Shown: positions 22,375 through 30,233 of the stretch, piece after piece
How positions within the stretch are numbered: position 1 is the stretch's first letter
Layout of the letters: the number at the start of each line of letters is the position of its first letter
Virus record (IMG/VR): IMGVR_UViG_3300003885_000018
Coordinates: 1-38,432 of that record
DNA from: a virus
Strand: one strand, 5' to 3'
Length of the DNA stretch: 38,432 nucleotides
Program-made: the position numbers and the translations under genes
Notes under the pieces: model-generated
What the model saw: the letters and a program-made list of their open reading frames with translations, nothing else
Databases searched by the model: none
What the model was told of the DNA's origin: nothing

Positions 22375-22942
22375 AAAAAATGCAATGGGACAAACCATTG
22401 AAGAATTGGAAGTTACTAATATTGATATTATTAAAGACGCAATAGTTATTAAAGAACCTAAGTTTGTAACCGAAGAAGTAAAAGTTGAAAAAGTTAATAT
22501 CGTTGAAAAAGATAGAATAGTTGAAGTTCCAGTGTTTAAGAAAACAGATGTGTTTTTTGAAAAATTGAATATTATCAAAAAAGATTTTGTAATTGACGTT
22601 GCTAGAATAAACTACATAGAGAAAACAGTCAATGATGTAAAGATAAAAGAAGAAACTAGGACTGTTATACTTTATGACTTTGTTATTGAAAAAAAGATAG
22701 TACCACTTTTAGAATATCATACTGTAAAAGTTCCTAAGATAGTTGAGGTAGACACTCCTGTTCCTAAGATAAGAGAGGTTGAAAAGACGATTGACAAAGT
22801 AGTTTATAATACTGTTGTAGTTGATAAGCCTGTTTACAATACAAGAGAAATAAACACTTGTATAGTAAATCATGTTTGTCCTCATTGCGGCAAAAAGTCT
22901 GTTGAATTTTTAAAGAGTAAGAAAAAGGAGAAAGATGTATAG
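22361..22942 (+). CDS. Val/Lys-repetitive protein with C-terminal zinc ribbon, 193 aa
   Basis: Most of the protein is an irregular alternation of Val/Ile with charged residues (VTEEVKVEKVNIVEKDRIVE; EVDTPVPKIREVEKTIDKVV; VVDKPVYNTREI), as in extended beta fibres or beta-helices. The C-terminus holds CIVNHVCPHCGKKS, a Cys/His cluster for zinc. The mix of a fibre-like body and a metal knuckle in a capsid operon is unusual. Family not recognised. Possibly a minor fibre, or a spacer tethered at its C-terminus. Confidence 0.6.
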   Translation: MKIVRKNAMGQTIEELEVTNIDIIKDAIVIKEPKFVTEEVKVEKVNIVEKDRIVEVPVFKKTDVFFEKLNIIKKDFVIDVARINYIEKTVNDVKIKEETRTVILYDFVIEKKIVPLLEYHTVKVPKIVEVDTPVPKIREVEKTIDKVVYNTVVVDKPVYNTREINTCIVNHVCPHCGKKSVEFLKSKKKEKDV

Positions 22943-23231
22943 ATTCCCTTCCGGTATTCAGGAGGTGGGAAAAGTTTATGATAAGAGTGCGTTGAGTATT
23001 ACATCTACGGCTCAAGAAATAACTTTAACTGCGGGAAGAAAAAGCATAGAGTTGGTGCCGGGGCCTGATGAAACCAATGAGATTTATTATGGCGGTTCAG
23101 GAGTAGACAGCACAGATGGCGCTACAATAGGAGCAGGAAAAGTGTTTAGTAACTGCAAGACAGGATTCAGTATATATGTGGTAATGGCTTCTGGGGAAAC
23201 TGGAAATCTACGAATTATTGAATATGATTAA
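22935..23231 (+). CDS. small beta-rich virion-like protein, 98 aa
   Basis: The sequence ITSTAQEITLTAGRKSIELV, NEIYYGGSGVDSTDGATIG and GFSIYVVMASGETGNLRIIE has the repeated strand-turn pattern of small decoration or stabilisation proteins. AAAAAGGAGAAAG precedes the ATG. It overlaps the previous gene by eight bases and the next by eight. Placed between two fibre-like genes, it may belong to the tail or capsid surface. Confidence 0.6.
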   Translation: MYRFPSGIQEVGKVYDKSALSITSTAQEITLTAGRKSIELVPGPDETNEIYYGGSGVDSTDGATIGAGKVFSNCKTGFSIYVVMASGETGNLRIIEYD

Positions 23232-24423
23232 ACGATTAACTCTATTTTTAGCTATTTTATTATCTTTGTCTATTAGCGTATCTGCTCAGAACATTAGAAG
23301 TAGATCCATAGATAAAGCTAATAAAATAAAAATAACTGATTCTGGAAGTTACTACACCGGCACACAGGTAGAAGCCGCTCTACAGGAAATAGGAGCAGGA
23401 ACTACACTTGATACTCTCTATCTCCGCCTAGACGGCACAACAACTCCAACGGCTGATATTACATTTGGGGATTTTGATATTACCAATGCCGGGGATATAG
23501 CTCTCGATACAATATCCTCTGACTCGGAAACAACCGTAACAGTTAATCTCGGTTTTGATGCAGGAGATGATTTTCGGATTAAAGGCGGGCAGAGTGGAAC
23601 GGATATTCTAATGCTGGTTGAGGGAAATACCGGCAACGTAGGAATAGGAACTCCCAATCCGTCTATCGATGTTGATATCGTAAAAGCGATAAATCCAATT
23701 ATACGGACAAAAGATACTACCAATACCGCTATAGCTAATCTCTTTGCTACAGACAGCAGTGGAAGAACAGGGACAGGGTCAGCCCACAAGTTTTATATTG
23801 TAACACAAAATTCTTGGAGAGTAGCCTTTGATTTATTAGGAAATGTAGGGATAGGAACAAATACTTTTGGAACGAACGCGGCGCAGGTTCTTGCGATAGA
23901 AAACGGCACAGCTCCTGCATCGAGCCCGGCTAATATAATTCAGTTATTCGCTGAAGATGTGGCTTCCAGTTCTGAATTACGAGTAAGAGATGAGGCTGGT
24001 AATACCACTACTCTGTCTCCTCATCCTGTAGAATTTCTTGATACTATGCCTGTTGATAAGGCTCATATTTCACCTTACGCGTATTATTCCAGGAATGATT
24101 ATCTGGGAAAAGAAATGTGGATTGATCTATCCCTGCTTGCTTTTGAGGTTCAGAGATTAAGCGGAAAGAAAATCATAACTATAAAAGATATTCCCAGACA
24201 AGATTGGAATACCAACCAGGATATGATAAAACAAAAAAAGGATGCGGAGATAAACAGAATAACAAATGGCTTAAACGAAATCGATATACTTATCATGAAA
24301 GAAACCAATAAGCATAAAAGAGGTAAATTGATTGAGAAAAGAAAACTTTTGGATAAAATCCCTAAACCTTATACCAAAAAACCTATACCAAAATGGATTA
24401 AGAATAGAATAAATGGAAAATAA
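23224..24423 (+). CDS. signal-peptide-bearing fibre-like protein, about 399 aa
   Basis: The ATG at 23224 (MIKRLTLFLAILLSLSISVSAQ) yields a Sec signal peptide cleaved after SA-Q. The mature part is typical of phage or bacterial fibres: ADITFGDFDITNAGDIALDT, then GNTGNVGIGTPNPSIDV, repeated with GNVGIGTNTFG. The C-terminal 100 residues are highly basic and helical (TNGLNEIDILIMKETNKHKR; PKPYTKKPIPKWIKNRI). A secreted leader is unexpected for a tail fibre assembled in the cytoplasm. No S74-type chaperone motif is obvious in its end. Confidence 0.65.
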   Translation: MIKRLTLFLAILLSLSISVSAQNIRSRSIDKANKIKITDSGSYYTGTQVEAALQEIGAGTTLDTLYLRLDGTTTPTADITFGDFDITNAGDIALDTISSDSETTVTVNLGFDAGDDFRIKGGQSGTDILMLVEGNTGNVGIGTPNPSIDVDIVKAINPIIRTKDTTNTAIANLFATDSSGRTGTGSAHKFYIVTQNSWRVAFDLLGNVGIGTNTFGTNAAQVLAIENGTAPASSPANIIQLFAEDVASSSELRVRDEAGNTTTLSPHPVEFLDTMPVDKAHISPYAYYSRNDYLGKEMWIDLSLLAFEVQRLSGKKIITIKDIPRQDWNTNQDMIKQKKDAEINRITNGLNEIDILIMKETNKHKRGKLIEKRKLLDKIPKPYTKKPIPKWIKNRINGK

Positions 24424-24721
24424 AAACTGCAGCGGAAAAAACAGGCATAAATCTACAATAAGAGATATTATAGGAATAATTGCTATTATCGGCACTATAT
24501 CAAGTGTAACATTAGTCTATGGCAAACTTCAATGGAATGTCAATGTACTGGCTGATGAGTCTAAAAAAATAGTAAATAAAGTTATCGAAACAAACAAAAA
24601 AGATGCTAAACAGGATATTTCTATAGCTAAAATACAAACTCAGTTGGAAATTTTAACAAAGGGGCAGGAAAAAATAAGTGAATTAATATTAAAAATAGCT
24701 GTAAAGGTAGGTGCAAAATGA
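24413..24721 (+). CDS. holin-like or anchored coiled-coil protein, 102 aa
   Basis: A single hydrophobic helix (DIIGIIAIIGTISSVTLVYG, residues about 18-37) after a basic N-terminus is followed by a polar coiled-coil (ESKKIVNKVIETNKKDAKQD; SIAKIQTQLEILTKGQEKIS). This is the layout of some phage holins or of inner spanins. It lies two genes upstream of a papain-like hydrolase, so a lysis role is plausible. Overlaps the neighbour on both sides by a few bases. Confidence 0.55.
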   Translation: MENKNCSGKNRHKSTIRDIIGIIAIIGTISSVTLVYGKLQWNVNVLADESKKIVNKVIETNKKDAKQDISIAKIQTQLEILTKGQEKISELILKIAVKVGAK

Positions 24722-24972
24722 AACATAAAAAGCCTGATGATGTTTGGTGTGATTTTGTACATGAGTATAAGTTTAACAAGAAGTATTTAGTAGAGGAATT
24801 GACTCAACTTGAAAAGGAAATGAAAGTACCGTATGACAGGCTTATTCAAATGATTAAGAAACTTCTTCTGCATGTTCAGGAGTTGGAAGACAAGATTGAT
24901 AATACTGAAGAGGTTGAAAGGTTTGCTAAACATAGGCTAATTCATGGTGTGAGTACGGAAGAAGGGCTGTGA
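24718..24972 (+). CDS. hypothetical helical protein, 84 aa
   Basis: The ATG overlaps the previous stop (ATGA). The protein is helical and charged with no cysteine cluster (YLVEELTQLEKEMKVPYDRL; KKLLLHVQELEDKIDNTEEV). It sits between the putative holin and the hydrolase. Function unknown; an assembly adaptor is possible. Confidence 0.5.
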   Translation: MKHKKPDDVWCDFVHEYKFNKKYLVEELTQLEKEMKVPYDRLIQMIKKLLLHVQELEDKIDNTEEVERFAKHRLIHGVSTEEGL

Positions 24973-24998
24973 TGTGGTATACTTAAGAGGGGGTGTAT

Positions 24999-25532
24999 AT
25001 GAAAGCTATAAATCCTAAAGACTTTAAAAGGAAAGATTTTCCTATTATTTGTTTATCAGATAATAGGCGTTCCTTTATAGGCTTTGCTATCAAAGCTCAC
25101 AGTAAAGGACAATACTCCCATGTTATGGAAATCACAGAGAAAGGGTATTTTGCTTCTCAGCAGTTCACAGGCTACAAACGAGTTCCCTATAAAGCATATA
25201 TGAAACCAAACATCACTTTAAAGTTTTTCCGCTATAAAGATATGAATAAAATTCAGAAAACATATTGGATAGACTTAGTTGATAAAGAACTTAAAGAACC
25301 TTGGTGGAGAATAAAGTATGATTTGTTAGGAATACTTGGAATAATATTACCTTTCAAGTGGACTCGTAAACTAAACAACCCTTGGGCAAAATATTGCTCT
25401 GAAAGAGTTGCAGGGCACGAATTAGCGATTATGAAGGTCAATAGAGGTTTACATCCTACGCCTGTAGAGCTAAATAATAAGTATAAGAATGATGAAAATG
25501 TTGAATACCTTGGACACTATTTTTTCGATTGA
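24999..25532 (+). CDS. permuted papain-like (YiiX/NlpC-P60-type) hydrolase, 177 aa
   Basis: ATG 24999 follows GAGGGGG. SKGQYSHVMEIT holds the catalytic His early and WAKYCSERVAGHEL the Cys late, the order of circularly permuted papain-fold enzymes (YiiX/YebB class) that cut amide or ester bonds in cell-wall peptides or lipids. RRSFIGFAIKA fits the strand before the His motif. In phages these lie among tail or lysis genes; here it follows a holin-like gene and precedes a tail adaptor. Confidence 0.7.
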   Translation: MKAINPKDFKRKDFPIICLSDNRRSFIGFAIKAHSKGQYSHVMEITEKGYFASQQFTGYKRVPYKAYMKPNITLKFFRYKDMNKIQKTYWIDLVDKELKEPWWRIKYDLLGILGIILPFKWTRKLNNPWAKYCSERVAGHELAIMKVNRGLHPTPVELNNKYKNDENVEYLGHYFFD

Positions 25533-25546
25533 TAAGGAGGTGAATA

Positions 25547-26203
25547 ATGACTGATGACAGAGATACAATCGTATCAGAAGTAATGGCTGACACCAAACGA
25601 ACAGATAAGCAGACAGCATTAGAGGGTTATTTTGAAGATGCACTTATTGAAATGAGCCAAGCTAAGACTGAAGATGGCGAGCCTATACTCTTGCAAGATT
25701 TAAAAGAAGATGAATCATACTCTATAGTTAGCGGTGATTATTTTAAAGCCTTACCAACTGATTTTGTTTATATGTATTCAAGGCCCGAATTAAGATATGA
25801 CACAGACAAAGGGCGTTTATTAATAAAAAAAGATAGAGAATGGATGGATTGGAACTATCCAAATAGAGCCAACAATACAACCAATAAAAGTAAGCCTTCT
25901 TATTTTTCCTTAGAAGCAGGAAGATTTGATTTTGCACCAATGAGCGATAACAGTTATACGATAATATTTCCACACACAAAACTTCATCCGGTTGCTGCTA
26001 ATAATATTACTACAATTTTATATGGAGATAGATTTAAAACAGTTATTAAAGATTTATTGAAATCTAAGCTATGGGACTTATTAGAAGATTTTGATAAAAG
26101 AGATTTTCATTTTAATAGAGGAATGACAAAACTAAGAGCAGCCGCAATTATAGATAAAAGAAATGCAAGTGATATTTTAATAACTAATTATTCTGATTTA
26201 TAG
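25547..26203 (+). CDS. head-tail/tail adaptor-like protein, 218 aa
   Basis: AAGGAGGTGAATA precedes the ATG. ALPTDFVYMYSRPELRYDTD, YFSLEAGRFDFAPMSDNSYT and the helical ends (TALEGYFEDALIEMSQAK; KLRAAAIIDKRNAS) resemble portal-binding adaptor or tail-tube proteins of short-tailed phages, where an N-terminal helix packs on the portal and a beta domain forms the ring. The gene precedes the fibre-like gene. Assignment is by pattern and position, not by a diagnostic residue. Confidence 0.6.
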   Translation: MTDDRDTIVSEVMADTKRTDKQTALEGYFEDALIEMSQAKTEDGEPILLQDLKEDESYSIVSGDYFKALPTDFVYMYSRPELRYDTDKGRLLIKKDREWMDWNYPNRANNTTNKSKPSYFSLEAGRFDFAPMSDNSYTIIFPHTKLHPVAANNITTILYGDRFKTVIKDLLKSKLWDLLEDFDKRDFHFNRGMTKLRAAAIIDKRNASDILITNYSDL

Positions 26204-26213
26204 GAGGTAAAAG

Positions 26214-28043
26214 ATGAAAAAGTTAAGTTTTGGATTGACGTTTAAGAAATCTATGGTAGTGAAGATGAATACGGTTATTTGGAAACAATATAAGATTCTC
26301 AAGTCTATTATCGTCAACAATACCATTAGTGTGATGCACAACTTCTTCAGGAAGAAGATAACGCTTAAGCAACTTCTCCATCACAAGACGATGTTCGTAA
26401 ACATAATCTCCAGTGGTTTTGTGAGGATGATTAAGTTTATGAATAAGGATATAACCTCTGCTTTTAGCTCTTCCGCCTTTCCAGCTCGGATGTTTCATTC
26501 CTTTGCTTTGGTTATGGCCTTCTTTAAAAGAGCCTTTATTAGTCAATCCTTTCATTCCTTTATTCCAAGCGATCTGGCTCTTATGAGATTCAGAAAGTTT
26601 TTTGCAGTGTTCTTTGGAAAGAGTTCTTCCCTTGGTGGGGGCAGGTTTACCTTCCATAGATTTCCAATAATATTTTTGAGAACAGTAACTTTTATCATGA
26701 GCAGGAATTGTTTCAAAGTTTTTTCCACAAGTAAGGCAATTTTTACTAATTCTTTTTTTGCGGGTTTCGGCTCTGCATTGATTAGAACAAAAAATTGTTT
26801 CAGGATGTTTTTTGTTAAGAAATTCTTTTTGGCAAGTAGGACAGTTTCTTATAGATTATCTCCTTGTTTTAAATTCAGTTTTATTATAGCACTTCTATTT
26901 GTTAGTTGTCACCTGTTTTCTTTGAAAAGTTATGCTTTAAGTAACCTATGGCCTGACAATGACCAAAGAGTTGACGGCTCTGTAGACACGGTTGACGAGC
27001 TTGACGGGTTTATCAATACTCTCTCTTTAGACATACGAGAAAGGCTCTTATCAACAGACGGTGAAACAGTAAAGATAGGGACAAATTGGACTGCTGCAGG
27101 ATTTACTGCTGCCGATTTAGGAACAGTAACCACTGCGGATATAAATGGAGGTACATGGTTAGGTACTATTGACGGTGCGTGGACAGCAGCCAGCCAGACT
27201 TGCGCTGATTTAGGAACTGTAACCACTGCGGATATAGATGGCGGCACTTTAGATAATGTTATCGTAGGAGGCTCAACAGCGTCAGCGGGAACATTTACTA
27301 ACATAATAGGATCAGGTACAGCTACGTTTAATGATTCTAGCAATGCAACGGTATCTCAAATAGATAACGGCGGCACAGGACATGGATTGGAAATAATTGT
27401 AAACGGTGTGCAAGCAACTTCTAAATATGGGTTATCTGTTTCATCTGACGTAGCCCAAGTTAGTTCTTATTTAGTATATATCAATCAAGATAATGCAAGC
27501 TCTAGTCAAGAACCTCTAGTAATTAGAAATGATGGCTCAGGTAATACTATTGTTGGTGAAGGAAATGAAAATTTGTCTAATGCAGGTGTTTGGGTTGATA
27601 GAACTTCTTTCTTTGCTGATAAAGAAAATCTTAGTGCTTTAAATACAAGCGAACTTGTAACTAAACTTAAAAATATGAATTTGTACCGCTACCAAAAAAA
27701 ATGTGAAATCTATGGTAATAAGAGAAAAGACAAAGTAGAGATTACAGAGGAAAAATATGATAAAAAAAATAAAACTCATAAAAAGAGAAAAGGCAAATTT
27801 TATAAAGAAATAGGTGAAGATAAGTTTGGTACAGAGATTATATACCCCAATGCAAAAGAATATGTAGGATTAATACTTGATGATCCTACTACGCCAGAGG
27901 AACTAATCTCAAGAGATTTAGAAGGCAGCATAAATGGAAAATCTGGTACTCAAATTGCTGAGTTTCTATTAGGAGTTTGTAAGCAGCTTATATCTGAAAT
28001 AGATAATCTAAAAAGTAGGATATTAGTATTAGAAACTCCATAA
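26214..28043 (+). CDS. signal-peptide fibre-like protein carrying an antisense HNH insertion, 609 codons
   Basis: A strong TAGGAGGTAAAAG site precedes the ATG. Codons 1-3 (MKK) are followed by about 215 codons that are the exact complement of an HNH gene (26223-26865). At codon 219 a signal-peptide-like FKFSFIIALLFVSCHLFSLK followed by SYALS starts. Then come fibre repeats (ADLGTVTTADINGGT twice, GSGTATFNDSSN) and a C-terminal domain (YVGLILDDPTTPEELIS; AEFLLGVCKQLISEIDNLKS) like the helical end of intramolecular-chaperone fibres. The simplest reading is MKK joined to FKFSF originally, split by the HNH gene but still open. Whether the fused product is made is unknown. Confidence 0.65.
   Translation: MKKLSFGLTFKKSMVVKMNTVIWKQYKILKSIIVNNTISVMHNFFRKKITLKQLLHHKTMFVNIISSGFVRMIKFMNKDITSAFSSSAFPARMFHSFALVMAFFKRAFISQSFHSFIPSDLALMRFRKFFAVFFGKSSSLGGGRFTFHRFPIIFLRTVTFIMSRNCFKVFSTSKAIFTNSFFAGFGSALIRTKNCFRMFFVKKFFLASRTVSYRLSPCFKFSFIIALLFVSCHLFSLKSYALSNLWPDNDQRVDGSVDTVDELDGFINTLSLDIRERLLSTDGETVKIGTNWTAAGFTAADLGTVTTADINGGTWLGTIDGAWTAASQTCADLGTVTTADIDGGTLDNVIVGGSTASAGTFTNIIGSGTATFNDSSNATVSQIDNGGTGHGLEIIVNGVQATSKYGLSVSSDVAQVSSYLVYINQDNASSSQEPLVIRNDGSGNTIVGEGNENLSNAGVWVDRTSFFADKENLSALNTSELVTKLKNMNLYRYQKKCEIYGNKRKDKVEITEEKYDKKNKTHKKRKGKFYKEIGEDKFGTEIIYPNAKEYVGLILDDPTTPEELISRDLEGSINGKSGTQIAEFLLGVCKQLISEIDNLKSRILVLETP
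26223..26852 (-). CDS. antisense HNH homing endonuclease with two zinc knuckles
   Basis: The conventional ATG frame is 26223-26657, but the same frame stays protein-like upstream to 26852: NCPTCQKEF with FCSNQC, and NCLTCGKNF with SYCSQKYYWK, giving two Cys-rich knuckles. The only start near an AAGGAG site (26860-26865) is ATA at 26850-26852; an ATG may have been lost. The rest has NUMOD3-type repeats (KHPSWKGG) and the HNH core (YEHRLVMEKLLKRYL, EEVVHHTNGIVDDNRLENL). It contains no TTA, CTA or TCA codons, since the plus frame in the same register is open throughout. Confidence 0.8.
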   Translation of the reverse strand: MRNCPTCQKEFLNKKHPETIFCSNQCRAETRKKRISKNCLTCGKNFETIPAHDKSYCSQKYYWKSMEGKPAPTKGRTLSKEHCKKLSESHKSQIAWNKGMKGLTNKGSFKEGHNQSKGMKHPSWKGGRAKSRGYILIHKLNHPHKTTGDYVYEHRLVMEKLLKRYLLPEEVVHHTNGIVDDNRLENLILFPNNRIHLHYHRFLKRQSKT

Positions 28044-28083
28044 AGAAGCAGGCTATATGGCTGTTAAAATTAGAAAAAAACTA

Positions 28084-28557
28084 TTAATTATATTTTTTTC
28101 TATTAGAAGGTTTCCCTTCCATAGATTTCCAGCAGCATTTTTGGTTACAATACTTTTTGTTATAAGAGAGAATTGTACCAAAACTTTTGTTACAGTTAAG
28201 ACATTTTTTAAAAATTCTTTTTTGGGGATTATGGAATTTAGTATGTTTATAGGCATTAGCAAACAATTCCAAGTTTTCAGGGCTATCATCTTTCTTATTG
28301 GCAATACTTTTAATAGGAAAATGGATACCTCTATGATGAACGATTTCTCCAAGCCTAAGATAGCGTCCAATCATCTTTTCCATAATAATATGACTTCTAA
28401 GAACATAGTTGGTAGTGCCACAAAAGGGATGAGAAGGTTTATAAACAAGAATATAACCATGACTTATTATTTCTCCACCTTTCCAATTAGGATGATTCTT
28501 ACCAGATATTTCAGGGCGTTTTTTACTTTTCATACGTTCATAAATTCCACTTGGCAT
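28084..28557 (-). CDS. antisense HNH homing endonuclease with C-terminal zinc knuckle
   Basis: The ATG at 28555-28557 follows GGAGGTAAAA. Order: NUMOD-type NHPNWKGG, then the HNH core (RSHIIMEKMIGRYL, GEIVHHRGIHF, DDSPENLEL) and a C-terminal knuckle CLNCNKSFGT with YCNQKCCWKSMEGKP. That last block is the same motif found N-terminal to the HNH in 26223-26852, so domain order is swapped. The plus-strand frame 28057-28671 in codon register is fully open, so this gene too avoids TTA, CTA and TCA. Confidence 0.85.
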   Translation of the reverse strand: MPSGIYERMKSKKRPEISGKNHPNWKGGEIISHGYILVYKPSHPFCGTTNYVLRSHIIMEKMIGRYLRLGEIVHHRGIHFPIKSIANKKDDSPENLELFANAYKHTKFHNPQKRIFKKCLNCNKSFGTILSYNKKYCNQKCCWKSMEGKPSNRKKYN

Positions 28558-28700
28558 TTTTACCTCCAGAATAGAAAAGCGCTTTTCAGGTTGTTACAGG
28601 ATTCACGGTTAAGTGTTTCCACCTTACTCAGCGCTTTCAATTTTAGACAAAAAAATCCGTTAACCCTGTAACTAATCTTATTATAACAGGAGTATTTTAA
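28558..28700 (+). other. spacer with palindrome and long inverted repeat
   Basis: A perfect 14-base palindrome (28574-28587, GAAAAGCGCTTTTC) and an imperfect 15-base inverted repeat (28594-28608 with 28657-28671, 13 of 15 paired) lie between the HNH gene and the next tail gene. They could be the HNH promoter/terminator or its target site. No gene is evident; a plus-strand frame crossing it is regarded as a shadow. Confidence 0.4.
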
Positions 28701-30233
28701 ATGGCAATACAAACAAAAAAGAAAGGACTCATAATTCCTATATTGACTCTTGACACCTCAACTCCTTCAACTCTCATTGATCAGAGACAATCTCCAAATA
28801 TGCAAAATGTACGAATTGAAAGAAAACAAATAAAAAAGAAAGAAGGGTATTCTACATTAGGCGGAACTTCTACAGGTGATATTCAGTTTATATCTGAAAT
28901 TGATAGAGAAGGTGAGTTATATTTATTTCGTATATCTACACGCAAATTTGACTCATTAAACACGGTATCAGGTGTTTGGACTGACCGTACAAACGGTAAC
29001 TTAGGAGGTACAACTAAAAGGCCCGTAAGCTCTACCATAGCCAAAATAAGCGGAAAGAATATAGTAGTATTTACTAATTCAGTTGATGTTATTAAGAAAT
29101 GGGCAGGAGGCACAAACAATATAGCGGATTTAGGAGGAAGCCCTCCTAAAGCTAGATATATATTAGAGTTCAATAGATTCGTATTAGCGGCTTACGTGAT
29201 AGAAGGGGCCTCAATCTTCCCTGAGAGGGTGCAGTGGGCTGATTATGATGATCCTGAGAGTTGGACAGAGTCAACAGCAAGTAACGCAGGAAGCGGTGAT
29301 TTAGGCGGTGGAGAGGCTATTACAGGTATGTTTAGACTCGGCAACAATGTAGTAGTTACAAAGCAAGACAGTATTTGGGTAGGCTATTTAACCGGTGATG
29401 ATAGGGTATTCCAATTTGACGCTGTAGAGAGGAATATAGGCTTTATGGTAAACAATACCATAAAGGTGATACCCGGGGGCTTAGCGATAGGATTAAGTAA
29501 GCATGGGCTAATCCAATTTAATGGTGCAAGAGCGCAAACAATAGCACCCGGAATATTTGAAGATTTAAGAGATAATCTAAACGCTGACCTTTTACAAAAA
29601 TCTTTTGCAGTTATCATGACTCAATTAAATGAATACTGGTTATATATTGTAATAACGGGTCAGACATATCCTACAAGGCTATATAGATATAATTATGCTA
29701 CAGGACAAGTATATAAAGATTTAGTGACTAATATCACAGCAGCGGGTTTATATACGAAACTACCGAATAAAGAATTAATCGACAATGTAACAGATGTTAT
29801 AAATACTAAAACAACAGTCATCGATGCAGCTATAGTAGACGTTCTTTATCCGACATTGGTTTTGGGAGATAAAGACAGCCAGACTTATAAATTTGATTTT
29901 GATTTAAAAAATGAAAATGGAGTTGCCATAAATGCCTTTTGGGATACTTCGGATATAACTCCTTTCCCCGGATATTACTCACATTGGACTGAATTATTCT
30001 TTGAAGGCTTAGGTGATACAGTTACGATACAATATTCAACAGATGAGGGAGTTACGTATACAACGCTTGAGACTATAACATTGACAGCTAGTATGGCGGC
30101 TTATGCAGTATATATTGATGTTCTTTCAGAGAAATTAAGAATAAGGGTTTCTAATGCTGTTGTGAGCGAAACATTTACTATGAGAAATTTATATTATAAA
30201 CAACCAATTCAAAGAGAGGCTATAGAAAAATAA
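28701..30233 (+). CDS. propeller-like tail protein (P22 gp10-like hub), 510 aa
   Basis: The sequence begins with SPNMQNVRIERKQIKKKEGY, TSTGDIQFISEIDREGELYL and many repeated beta blades (RPVSSTIAKISGKNIVVFTN; IGLSKHGLIQFNGARAQTI; VQWADYDDPESWTE), the style of the beta-propeller stabilisation or hub proteins of short-tailed phages such as P22 gp10. It would plug or extend the portal. AACAGGAGTATTTTAA is the ribosome site. MAIQTKKKGLII at its start resembles MAVKIRKKLLII at 28057, a possible remnant left by the HNH insertion. Confidence 0.75.
   Translation: MAIQTKKKGLIIPILTLDTSTPSTLIDQRQSPNMQNVRIERKQIKKKEGYSTLGGTSTGDIQFISEIDREGELYLFRISTRKFDSLNTVSGVWTDRTNGNLGGTTKRPVSSTIAKISGKNIVVFTNSVDVIKKWAGGTNNIADLGGSPPKARYILEFNRFVLAAYVIEGASIFPERVQWADYDDPESWTESTASNAGSGDLGGGEAITGMFRLGNNVVVTKQDSIWVGYLTGDDRVFQFDAVERNIGFMVNNTIKVIPGGLAIGLSKHGLIQFNGARAQTIAPGIFEDLRDNLNADLLQKSFAVIMTQLNEYWLYIVITGQTYPTRLYRYNYATGQVYKDLVTNITAAGLYTKLPNKELIDNVTDVINTKTTVIDAAIVDVLYPTLVLGDKDSQTYKFDFDLKNENGVAINAFWDTSDITPFPGYYSHWTELFFEGLGDTVTIQYSTDEGVTYTTLETITLTASMAAYAVYIDVLSEKLRIRVSNAVVSETFTMRNLYYKQPIQREAIEK

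Noticed and set aside
28057-28671. 204-codon plus frame as a real gene
   Set aside because: Most of it is the complement of a clear HNH gene and there is only a weak ribosome site; kept as a remnant observation only.
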